Positions 1-5,085 of a DNA stretch of 5,085 bases are shown in pieces. The stretch comes from an uncultured bacterium (GTDB taxonomy: Bacteria; Eisenbacteria; RBG-16-71-46; CAIMUX01). The translations under genes and the position numbers were made by a program. The notes under the pieces are model-generated. The model ran no database searches, was not told where the DNA came from, and saw only the letters and a list, made by a program, of their open reading frames with translations. Every line of letters begins with the position of its first letter. The first letter of the stretch is position 1. The stretch covers positions 1-5,085 of the forward strand of contig CAMPIC010000269.1 in the NCBI GenBank assembly GCA_946886185.1, in the 5' to 3' direction.

Positions 1-1
1 A

Positions 2-1018
2 TCAGGACGATCCTCAGCGAACAGAAACCCTTCAGTGGGCGCTCGCGTTCCACACGAGTACGCCGAGACTTCGCCGCGTCGCGCGCGTACCCTGCTCCAT
101 CTCGAAGAAGGGCTCAGCCGACGGATCGTGGGCAAGTCCGAGGCGATCGAGAAAATCGCGCGCGTCATCCGCATCCGGCAGAGTCAGCTCAAGTTTCGCG
201 CGGAGCGTCCGGACGGATCGTTCCTGCTGCTCGGCCCGCCCGGTGTGGGCAAGAACGAGATCGCGCATTCCCTCGCGCAGGTTCTCTATGGCGATGACAC
301 CGCGGTGGTCTCGGTCGATCTGGGAGAGATCGACGACGAGGAAGATCTCGCCAAGCTGGCGGTCACGACGATTCCGGGAGCGGAGGGGCACTACATGGAA
401 GGTCTGCTCACCTCCCCCATTCGCGAGAATCCGGAGGCGGTCGTGCTCCTGCGGGGTCTGGAGCGCGCGCATCCGGCATTCCAGCGGCTGCTCCTGCAAA
501 TCCTCGATCGCGGACGGATCGAGGACATGCTCGGAGTGGTCGACTTCAGCAAGAGCGTGATCTTCGTGACGATGCACCTCACTCGAGAGGACCTCGCTCC
601 CGGCGAGATCGGCTTCGGGCGTCCCTCGCGCTCGGTCGAGCAGCAGCGGCGCGTGCAGCTCGAGCGCTACGTGAGCGCGGACCTCCTCGACGCGTTCAAC
701 GAAGTGATCGAGCTCCCTCCCCTGACCGCGCCGGAAGTGCGCGAGATCGCCCGCTACAAGGTGCATCAGGTGCTCGCCCGGATGCAGCGGAGGAGGAAAG
801 AGATCCGCATCGCCGACGCGGTCTATGACGAGTTGATCCCGGAGAACTCCTGTGTCGGGGGGAGCGCCAAGTTCCTCAATCGGACGCTGGAGGAGCGGCT
901 CTTCAACCCACTCTCGCGCTATCTGCTTTCCCATCGCGGAAGCCAGGACATCGACGTGCGCGTCCAGCGCGGGCAGATCGTGATCCGCGGCGCCGGCGCC
1001 CTCGCCGACGACGATTGA
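2..1018 (+). CDS. Hsp100/Clp-type AAA+ C-terminal module with degenerate ATPase motifs (5' partial)
   Basis: The frame is open to the left edge. The first possible start inside the window (GTG at 35) has no Shine-Dalgarno, so the gene very probably begins upstream. Residues are numbered from that GTG. Residues 5-33 resemble the ClpB/ClpC linker into the second AAA+ domain (LLHLEEGLSRRIVGK). Then follow a P-loop GPPGVGKN (67-74), pore-loop region (114-126), Walker B position VVLLRGLERAHP (136-147), LLLQILDRGRI (152-162), sensor 1 (VTMH, 178-181), and a C-terminal small domain with sensor-2 region SAKFLNR (277-283). Canonical Clp proteins have GKT, DE, TSN, LNR (arginine finger) and GAR. Here they read GKN, RG, TMH, LDA and SAK. 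Folding as a Clp AAA+ domain is well supported; ATP hydrolysis by this module is unlikely. An active first AAA+ domain may lie upstream. A structural or regulatory subunit in a mixed hexamer is also possible. Substrate and partner are unknown. Confidence 0.82.
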   Translation, partial: SGRSSANRNPSVGARVPHEYAETSPRRARTLLHLEEGLSRRIVGKSEAIEKIARVIRIRQSQLKFRAERPDGSFLLLGPPGVGKNEIAHSLAQVLYGDDTAVVSVDLGEIDDEEDLAKLAVTTIPGAEGHYMEGLLTSPIRENPEAVVLLRGLERAHPAFQRLLLQILDRGRIEDMLGVVDFSKSVIFVTMHLTREDLAPGEIGFGRPSRSVEQQRRVQLERYVSADLLDAFNEVIELPPLTAPEVREIARYKVHQVLARMQRRRKEIRIADAVYDELIPENSCVGGSAKFLNRTLEERLFNPLSRYLLSHRGSQDIDVRVQRGQIVIRGAGALADDD

Positions 1019-1050
1019 CCGCCTACTCGGTACGGTACGTGAGCGGTGTC

Positions 1051-1070
1051 TCCCCTTCTCTCTCAGGGGA
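1051..1070. terminator. Small perfect hairpin between convergent genes, possible terminator
   Basis: A perfect 6-bp stem (tcccct at 1051-1056 with agggga at 1065-1070) encloses an 8-nt pyrimidine loop on the + strand. It lies in the 57-base gap between the stop of the AAA+ gene (1018) and the stop of the phosphorylase gene (1076), only a few bases past the latter. Neither strand has a U-tract after the stem, so a classical Rho-independent terminator is doubtful. The position is suitable for both genes; the short stem makes this tentative. Confidence 0.3.
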
Positions 1071-1075
1071 CGATC

Positions 1076-2047
1076 TCATCGGTCGCTTTCCCCCAATCGG
1101 AACGTGAGCTCGGTCAGGAGCGTCCCCAGGCGGACTCCTGCGCGATCGGCGGTCGCGACGACATCGGCGTGCGACAGTCGTTGTGGTGAAAGCCCGGTCC
1201 CGAGGTTGGTCACGAGGCTGAAGAGCAGAACGTTCATCCCCAGCTCGCGCGCATGCACGGCTTCGGGAACCGTCGACATCGAGGCGACCGTACCTCCGAA
1301 ACGCCGCCAGGCACGCACCTCCGCGGCCGTCTCGTAGGAGGGTCCCAGGGAACCGACCAGCACTCCACGCTGCAGCGCGATCCCGAGCGCGCTCGCCGTT
1401 TCCTCGGCCAGCTCAATCAAACGCGGATCGCTCAACGCCGACGCGCGGCTTTGCCATAGCGACGCGTGCGGTCCGGTGCGTGCGGGCGCGAGCGGACGGT
1501 GGAACATCGAGATGGCGTCATCGGCGAGCACCAGATCGCCCGGTTGCACGCGCGTATCGACCGACCCCGCGGCATTGGTGAGCACGAGCGTGGTCACGCC
1601 GAGGGCATGGAGGAGGCGCAGGTAGCGCGTCACTGTCTCCGGAGCGTGTCCTTCGTAGAGATGGACGCGCCCTTGCACGACCCAGATCCACGGTCCATGC
1701 GACGGACTCTCTCCGGAACGCATCCTCGGAAGTCGTCCGAAGATCAAACGCCCTTCGTGCCCCGCCACGCTCGACATCGGGTAGCCGGGCATGCGCGCGG
1801 CGTCTCCCGACCAGTGCATGTGCATCGACGTGGCGATCCCGCCCAGCCCGCTTCCGAGCACCAACGCGACGCGGCTTCGATGCGGGCCGAGCTCGCGTTC
1901 GATCGATTCCACCAGCGAGGGGGGCGGCCAGGCGTCGACGATACGAGGACCAGTCGTCGGCCGGATGGATGAAGCACCAGGCGGCGTTTCGGCAGTGGCG
2001 CGACCACGGATCGGGCTGTTGGACGAAGCGGGATCGGATCTGTCCAT
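1076..2047 (-). CDS. punA: Purine nucleoside phosphorylase, class I (trimeric PNP/MTAP family)
   Basis: Predicted cytosolic enzyme that splits purine (deoxy)nucleosides with phosphate into free base and (deoxy)ribose-1-phosphate. Family landmarks appear in order in the 323 residues: phosphate loop LGSGLGG (64-70), GHEGRLIFG (96-104), GRVHLYEGH (126-134, phosphate and ribose contacts), TNAAGS (157-162), GPSYETAAEV (235-244), MSTVPEAV (257-264), SLVTN (277-281) and SH (292-293). The Glu of YET (E239) and the Asn of VTN (N281) match the base-contacting Glu201 and Asn243 of human PNP. In this family they go with 6-oxopurine preference (guanosine, inosine) rather than methylthioadenosine. The ATG at 2047 follows AAAGG with 6 bases spacing. 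Two oddities: about 35 extra low-complexity N-terminal residues, and an insertion near 107-119 before the GRVH motif. The gene follows the nucleoside transporter on the same strand after a 169-base gap, so transporter and enzyme probably act in one salvage route. The symbol is by family, not proven orthology. Confidence 0.93.
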   Translation of the reverse strand: MDRSDPASSNSPIRGRATAETPPGASSIRPTTGPRIVDAWPPPSLVESIERELGPHRSRVALVLGSGLGGIATSMHMHWSGDAARMPGYPMSSVAGHEGRLIFGRLPRMRSGESPSHGPWIWVVQGRVHLYEGHAPETVTRYLRLLHALGVTTLVLTNAAGSVDTRVQPGDLVLADDAISMFHRPLAPARTGPHASLWQSRASALSDPRLIELAEETASALGIALQRGVLVGSLGPSYETAAEVRAWRRFGGTVASMSTVPEAVHARELGMNVLLFSLVTNLGTGLSPQRLSHADVVATADRAGVRLGTLLTELTFRLGESDR

Positions 2048-2216
2048 CGTTCGCCTTTCTGTCGCGTACTTGTGTCGCTGGCGGGTTCGGTTCTGGCTTG
2101 CGAAGCCCGTCGTCCTTCAGTTCTCTGCCAGACGCAACGCTTTGCCTCTTCTGCCCTACGGTTCGTTCTCCGTTCGCGCGTCGGCATTCAGCTCTGCGCG
2201 GAGAGGTTCGGTTCGG
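2048..2216 (-). other. 169-base spacer upstream of the phosphorylase gene
   Basis: This is the longest non-coding stretch of the cluster, between the stop of the second permease (2217) and the ATG of the phosphorylase (2047). I see no convincing -35/-10 pair and no purine-riboswitch core. It contains the Shine-Dalgarno-like AAAGG just upstream of the phosphorylase ATG, a 5-bp hairpin with a 3-nt loop (2095-2107, ggctt/aagcc), and a repeated 10-mer listed separately. The gap is long compared with the overlaps joining the transporter genes, so an internal promoter or RNA-processing site could lie here, but none is demonstrated. Confidence 0.4.
2084..2214. repeat. Exact 10-mer direct repeat in the pre-phosphorylase spacer
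   Basis: The + strand 10-mer ggttcggttc occurs at 2084-2093 and again at 2205-2214, flanking most of the spacer. A related stretch, ggttcgttctccgttcg, lies at 2160-2176. Each copy itself contains a tandem ggttc. The copies could be paired operator half-sites or chance in skewed sequence; nothing here decides between them. Confidence 0.25.
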
Positions 2217-3137
2217 TCACATCGCCGGACCACTTTCCCGATCATACGGAACACCGAGAGCGCGCGGCGGAGTCGCGCGTCCGATCCACCCCGCGAGCAC
2301 CACGATGGTGAGCAGATACGGCAGCGCCTGCAAGAGCTGGGTCGGAACCTGGTCACCTGGAATGCGGATCTGCAGCGTCTCCGCGGCGCCGAAGAGGAGG
2401 CACGCGATCGCCGCTCCCATCGGCTTCCACTTCCCGACGATCATGGCGGCAAGTGCGATGTAGCCCCTTCCGTTGGACATTCCATCGCTGAAGCTGTGCT
2501 GCTCCATCGCGAGCCAGGTGCCACCCAATCCACCGAAGGCCCCCGAGAGAAGCACGCCGTAGATTCGCGTGCGCGTGACCGAGATGCCGGCTCCGTCCAG
2601 CGCCCGTGGACCGTCACCCGCGGCGCGAAGCTCGAGCCCCCAGCGGGAGCGGAACAGCACCCAGTGCGCGAGCAGCACCAGCGCGACCGCGAGAAGGAAG
2701 AGCGGATGAGTCAGGACATTCGTCAGCGCCGAGGAGGAAGCGACGATCGGCTCGATCCCCGGGATTCGCGGCGAGTTGCTCGCGCTGCCGTAGAGCACTT
2801 TGAGAAGTCCGCGCGTCGCTCCCAGCGCGAGCAGATTGAGCGCGAGCCCGCACAAGATTTGATCCGCCTTGCCCCACACCGTGACCGCCGCATGCAGCGC
2901 GGCCAGGAGCGCTCCGGCCGCCACGCCCCCGAGCGCGCCCCACCACGGATTGCCGGTGGCGAGCGACACCAACGCGCCTCCGAACGCGCCCGCCAGGAGG
3001 ATCCCTTCGAGCGCGATGTTGATCACGCCGACGCGTTCGGAGAACGCGCCTCCGACTGCGGCAAGCGCATACGGAACGGAGATCCGGAGCAGCTGCGCCA
3101 CGAAGGCAAGCGCGAAGGCGACGGGAGCGGAATCCAT
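2217..3137 (-). CDS. Nucleoside-type ABC transporter permease, NupQ/YufQ-like
   Basis: Inner-membrane permease of the BPD_transp_2 (branched-chain amino acid/ribose/nucleoside) superfamily, 306 residues, normal length for the NupQ/YufQ branch. The N-terminal signature AFSERVGVINIALEG (31-45) is highly characteristic, as is GRGYIALAAMIVGKWKPMGA (223-242). Hydrophobic segments are visible at about 5-30, 43-60, 66-86, 95-112, 144-162, 192-210, 226-252 and 268-286. The likely cytoplasmic coupling loop is around 164-190 (RSRWGLELRAAGDGPRAL). The ATG at 3137 is preceded by GGGAG with 8 bases spacing and overlaps the stop of a 34-codon mini-ORF as TGATG. It should pair with the upstream NupP-like permease as a heterodimer and with the double-domain ATPase. 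Substrate specificity (nucleosides rather than a sugar) rests on these family motifs and the adjacent nucleoside phosphorylase. Confidence 0.92.
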   Translation of the reverse strand: MDSAPVAFALAFVAQLLRISVPYALAAVGGAFSERVGVINIALEGILLAGAFGGALVSLATGNPWWGALGGVAAGALLAALHAAVTVWGKADQILCGLALNLLALGATRGLLKVLYGSASNSPRIPGIEPIVASSSALTNVLTHPLFLLAVALVLLAHWVLFRSRWGLELRAAGDGPRALDGAGISVTRTRIYGVLLSGAFGGLGGTWLAMEQHSFSDGMSNGRGYIALAAMIVGKWKPMGAAIACLLFGAAETLQIRIPGDQVPTQLLQALPYLLTIVVLAGWIGRATPPRALGVPYDRESGPAM

Positions 3138-3268
3138 CAGCGTGTCTCCCGTTCCGCGATCAGGACCGATGCGTCCATCGGCGCGCCCTTGGGTCTGGCG
3201 ATAGCCATCGGCTTCGCGATCGTGACCGGCGCGCCACCCATCAACGCGTCTCTCGTTCCGCGAAGGCG
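3125..3268 (-). repeat. Diverged direct duplication of the permease-permease junction
   Basis: The 25 bases at 3134-3158 match those at 3238-3262 at 22 of 25 positions, exactly 104 bases apart. On the coding strand each copy covers the codons for AERETR, the stop, and an overlapping TGATGG start. All three mismatches fall at third codon positions and are synonymous (cga/cgg, acg/aca, cgt/cgc). Similarity continues weakly past the start codon: the upstream copy begins MGGAPV and the downstream copy (the real second permease) begins MDSAPV. Over the 18 bases from each ATG I count 13 identities. The arrangement fits an old tandem duplication of the gene junction. Confidence 0.65.
3137..3241 (-). 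CDS. Possible 34-residue mini-ORF between the two permeases
   Basis: An ATG at 3241 overlaps the stop of the upstream permease as TGATG. Its own TGA (3139-3137) overlaps the ATG of the downstream permease in the same way, so ribosomes could pass through all three frames by re-initiation. The peptide starts MGGAPVTIAKP, carries a basic Ala/Pro-rich middle (MAIARPKGAP) and ends AERETR. Its beginning resembles the start of the second permease (MDSAPV) and its end is identical to the last six residues of the first permease. It has a weaker ribosome-binding sequence (GAGAG) than the downstream gene (GGGAG). It has no clear membrane segment or recognised domain. It may be a translated coupling leader or simply the non-functional debris of a junction duplication. 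No function is assigned. Confidence 0.3.
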   Translation of the reverse strand: MGGAPVTIAKPMAIARPKGAPMDASVLIAERETR

Positions 3269-4320
3269 CGGTCGAACGTAATGAAAAGAAGGATGATGAC
3301 GGCCTGCAGCACGTCGAGCAGCTCGCGCGGTACGAGCCGGTTCATGACCAGTCCCCCGAACGACAGCATTCCGAAGAACAACGCCGCCGGGAGGATCCAG
3401 AGCGGGCGATTGCGCGCGAGGAGCGCCACGCCGATTCCGAGAAAGCCCGCACCGCTCGTCAGTCCCTCCTCGAAGTAGTGTTTGAACCCGAGGATGAACG
3501 CACATCCCGCCAGACCGGCGAACGCTCCCGCGCCCGACATCGCGAGCGCAACGCCTCGCTCCACCGAAATGCCCGCGTATCGTGCCGTCTTCGTCCCCTC
3601 TCCCAGCACGCGAAGCGAGAATCCCGCGCTGCTCCGGGCGAGCCAGACATGAAGCAGGATCGCGAAGGCGATGCCGAGCAGGAGCGCGCCGCTGACCGGA
3701 CTCCCCCGGAACGCCGGGATCCACGAGTCCAGCCGCGCGAGTCGCGCGCCCTCCGCGATCTCGGCAGTGCGCACCGTTTCAGGGAGCGCCAGTTCCTGAA
3801 CCAGCGCGTAGTTCACCAGCGCGAAGGCGACGAAATTGAGCAACAAGGTCACGATCACTTCGTGACTGCCCGTGCGCGCTTTGAGCACGCCCGGAATCGC
3901 GCCCCAAAGCGCGCCTCCGAAAGCGCCGGCGGCGAGCGCGCAGATCACTCCGACCACCGGCGGCCAGTTCGCCGATGCGCCCGCCCATCCCATGGCGAGC
4001 GCGCCCACGGCCATCTGTCCCTCGGCTCCGATGTTGAAGAGTCCCGCGCGAAACGCGATCGTCACCGAGAGTCCGGTGAAGAGGAGCGGCGTGGCGCGAT
4101 AGAGCACCTGTCCGAGGCCGAATCCCGAACCGAGCGTGCCGGAGAAGAGCTCGCCATAGAAGCGGCCGGGCGACACGCCGAGCGATGCCGCGATCGCGCC
4201 TCCGAGCAGCATTCCGATCGCGATCGAGAGAAACCCGGGAGCGAGCTCGCGCACCCAGCGCCGCCGCCACGTATGGCTGGAAGGCGTAATGCTCCATTCC
4301 GGCGCAGTCGACATCGTCAC
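3241..4320 (-). CDS. Nucleoside-type ABC transporter permease, NupP/YufP-like
   Basis: Inner-membrane permease, 359 residues, close to the usual length of the NupP/YufP branch of BPD_transp_2. A short basic cytoplasmic N-terminus (HTWRRRWVREL, 16-26) precedes the first membrane helix at about 28-48. The signature ATPLLFTGLSVTIAFRAGLF (76-95) with NIGAEGQMAVG (96-106) is diagnostic of the family. KARTGSHEVIVTLLLN (147-162) and AGISVERGVALAMSGAGAFA (249-268) are further conserved blocks. Other hydrophobic stretches lie at about 121-145, 157-175, 210-229, 257-277, 290-302, 306-325 and 336-350. The GTG at 4320 overlaps the ATPase stop as GTGA and has AGGA ten bases upstream. An ATG six bases further in (4314) is the alternative start and would remove only two residues. 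The last six codons are duplicated 104 bases downstream. Expected to form a heterodimer with the NupQ-like permease. Confidence 0.92.
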   Translation of the reverse strand: MTMSTAPEWSITPSSHTWRRRWVRELAPGFLSIAIGMLLGGAIAASLGVSPGRFYGELFSGTLGSGFGLGQVLYRATPLLFTGLSVTIAFRAGLFNIGAEGQMAVGALAMGWAGASANWPPVVGVICALAAGAFGGALWGAIPGVLKARTGSHEVIVTLLLNFVAFALVNYALVQELALPETVRTAEIAEGARLARLDSWIPAFRGSPVSGALLLGIAFAILLHVWLARSSAGFSLRVLGEGTKTARYAGISVERGVALAMSGAGAFAGLAGCAFILGFKHYFEEGLTSGAGFLGIGVALLARNRPLWILPAALFFGMLSFGGLVMNRLVPRELLDVLQAVIILLFITFDRAFAERETR

Positions 4321-5085
4321 GCGCCAACAGTCCTTTCCAATCCGAGTAGGGCGCGTTGCGCGCGCACGATCTCGAGGTCGGACCGGTCCGCTTCGTACTC
4401 GATCTGTCCGCGGTAGAGGATGGCGACATGATCGGAGAGCGCGAACAGCTCGGCCAGATCGGCGCTCACCAGCAGAATCGCCTTGCCCCGATCGCGGGCC
4501 GCGAGCAGCCGCGCATGGAGGAACCCGGTCGCCGCCAGATCAACTCCCCGCGTCGGATGCACCGCAATGAGGAGATCCGGATCGCGCATCAGCTCGCGCC
4601 CGACCACGAGTCGCTGTTGGTTTCCTCCAGAAAGCGCGCCCGCCGTCCGATCGAGATCCGCCGGCCGCACTCCATATTCCTGGACCAGCCGTTTCGCATG
4701 ATCTTCGATGGCGGATCGATTCACCCAGCCATGACGCGAAAACGGAGCCCGCTGGTGCAGGCCGAGCACCGTATTGTCGGCGAGAGAGCGGCGCAGCATC
4801 AATGCTTCTTCGTGACGGTCCTCGGGAATGACGGCCGTGCTCGCGCGCATCGCCCGCAGCTGCGCGGCGGATCGAATCACGCCCCGATAGGCGATCGTTC
4901 CCGCGTGCCGCTCCAGGTGTCCCAGAAGCGTCTGCACCAGCGCCGTCTGTCCATTGCCTTCGACTCCGCCGATCCCGAGGATTTCGCCTTCGTGCAGGCG
5001 CAGCGAGATGTTCTCGACTTTCGACCGCGCGCCGCCGGCGCCAAGGTTGCGCGCCTCCAGAATCAGCGCCCCCCTCACGCGCGGC
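4317..5085 (-). CDS. Nucleoside/sugar ABC transporter ATPase, C-terminal nucleotide-binding domain (5' partial)
   Basis: The frame stays open to the right edge. The GTG at 5078 lies at the domain boundary and is probably an internal valine. The visible part (numbered from that codon) is the second half of a double-domain ATPase of the RbsA/MglA/NupO type, which is usually about 500 residues. Landmarks: degenerate Walker A GVEGNGQT (38-45, Lys replaced by Gln), IPEDR (84-88), ABC signature LSGGNQQ (149-155), Walker B/D-loop region LLIAVHPTRGVD (169-180) without the usual acidic pair, and a switch region LLVSADLAE (202-210) without His. These losses are typical of the second domain in this family, where the first domain does the hydrolysis, so they do not suggest a pseudogene. 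It energises the two permeases encoded directly downstream; its TGA overlaps the next GTG. Confidence 0.93.
   Translation of the reverse strand, partial: PRVRGALILEARNLGAGGARSKVENISLRLHEGEILGIGGVEGNGQTALVQTLLGHLERHAGTIAYRGVIRSAAQLRAMRASTAVIPEDRHEEALMLRRSLADNTVLGLHQRAPFSRHGWVNRSAIEDHAKRLVQEYGVRPADLDRTAGALSGGNQQRLVVGRELMRDPDLLIAVHPTRGVDLAATGFLHARLLAARDRGKAILLVSADLAELFALSDHVAILYRGQIEYEADRSDLEIVRAQRALLGLERTVGA

Noticed and set aside
35..37. GTG at 35 as the true start of the AAA+ gene
   Set aside because: There is no ribosome binding sequence ahead of it, the frame is open to the window edge, and the following residues match the inter-domain linker of two-domain Clp proteins, so the gene most likely starts upstream.
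32..934. A 300-codon open frame on the - strand opposite the AAA+ gene
   Set aside because: The + strand frame carries the ordered Clp AAA+ landmarks. The antisense frame has none and is a composition artefact.
2048..2216. Purine riboswitch ahead of the phosphorylase gene
   Set aside because: I could not find the conserved junction and paired-loop pattern of purine riboswitches on either strand. The only hairpin seen is a 5-bp stem with a 3-nt loop.
1791..3281. A 496-codon open frame on the + strand opposite the phosphorylase and second permease
   Set aside because: Its translation is Arg/His/Glu-rich with no recognisable domain, and it runs antisense to genes with unmistakable family motifs. 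Long shadow frames are expected with this GC-rich third-position bias.
3242..3724. Upstream extension of the mini-ORF frame into the first permease gene (total 195 codons)
   Set aside because: The upstream part is an Arg-rich shadow of the permease. Only the part from the ATG at 3241, which overlaps the permease stop, merits consideration.
3478..4416. A 312-codon open frame on the + strand opposite the first permease
   Set aside because: Extremely Arg/Glu/Ser-rich, with no domain. It is the complement of a membrane protein with diagnostic signatures.
4938..4976. Broken Walker A (Lys to Gln) in the ABC ATPase as a sign of inactivation
   Set aside because: The C-terminal domain of RbsA/NupO-type double ATPases commonly carries a GVxGNGQ-type degenerate site, so this is normal for the family.

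Overview
This is a GC-rich bacterial window. Codon third positions are strongly G/C, so nearly every real gene carries long open shadow frames on the other strand. No rRNA, tRNA, mobile element or CRISPR array is visible. The organism cannot be placed from this sequence. A GC-rich Gram-negative-type environmental lineage is plausible, but that is only a guess.

The left part (2-1018, + strand) is the 3' portion of an Hsp100/Clp-type AAA+ gene that enters from outside the window. Its fold is easy to recognise from ClpB/ClpC second-AAA landmarks, but nearly every catalytic residue is replaced: Walker A Thr to Asn, Walker B Asp-Glu to Arg-Gly, sensor-1 Asn to His, the arginine finger to Ala, and the pore-loop Tyr is displaced. 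It looks like an inactive (pseudo-ATPase) module. It converges on the next gene across 57 bases that hold a small hairpin.

The rest (1076-5085, - strand) reads as one nucleoside-salvage cluster, in transcription order: the C-terminal nucleotide-binding domain of a double-domain ABC ATPase (running off the right edge), a NupP-like permease, a possible 34-codon mini-ORF, a NupQ-like permease, and a class I (trimeric-type) purine nucleoside phosphorylase. The transporter genes are tightly joined by GTGA and TGATG stop/start overlaps. The inferred pathway is nucleoside import by the ABC system, followed by phosphorolysis of purine nucleosides by the phosphorylase to free base and (deoxy)ribose-1-phosphate. 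The BMP-family substrate-binding lipoprotein expected for such a system is not in the window.

The least ordinary features are the catalytically stripped Clp-type AAA+ domain and the junction between the two permeases. There, the tail of the first permease and the ribosome binding site and start of the second appear in two diverged copies 104 bases apart, enclosing a mini-ORF that starts like the second permease and ends like the first. The rest is a normal salvage operon. I see no convincing evidence of a wholly new system.
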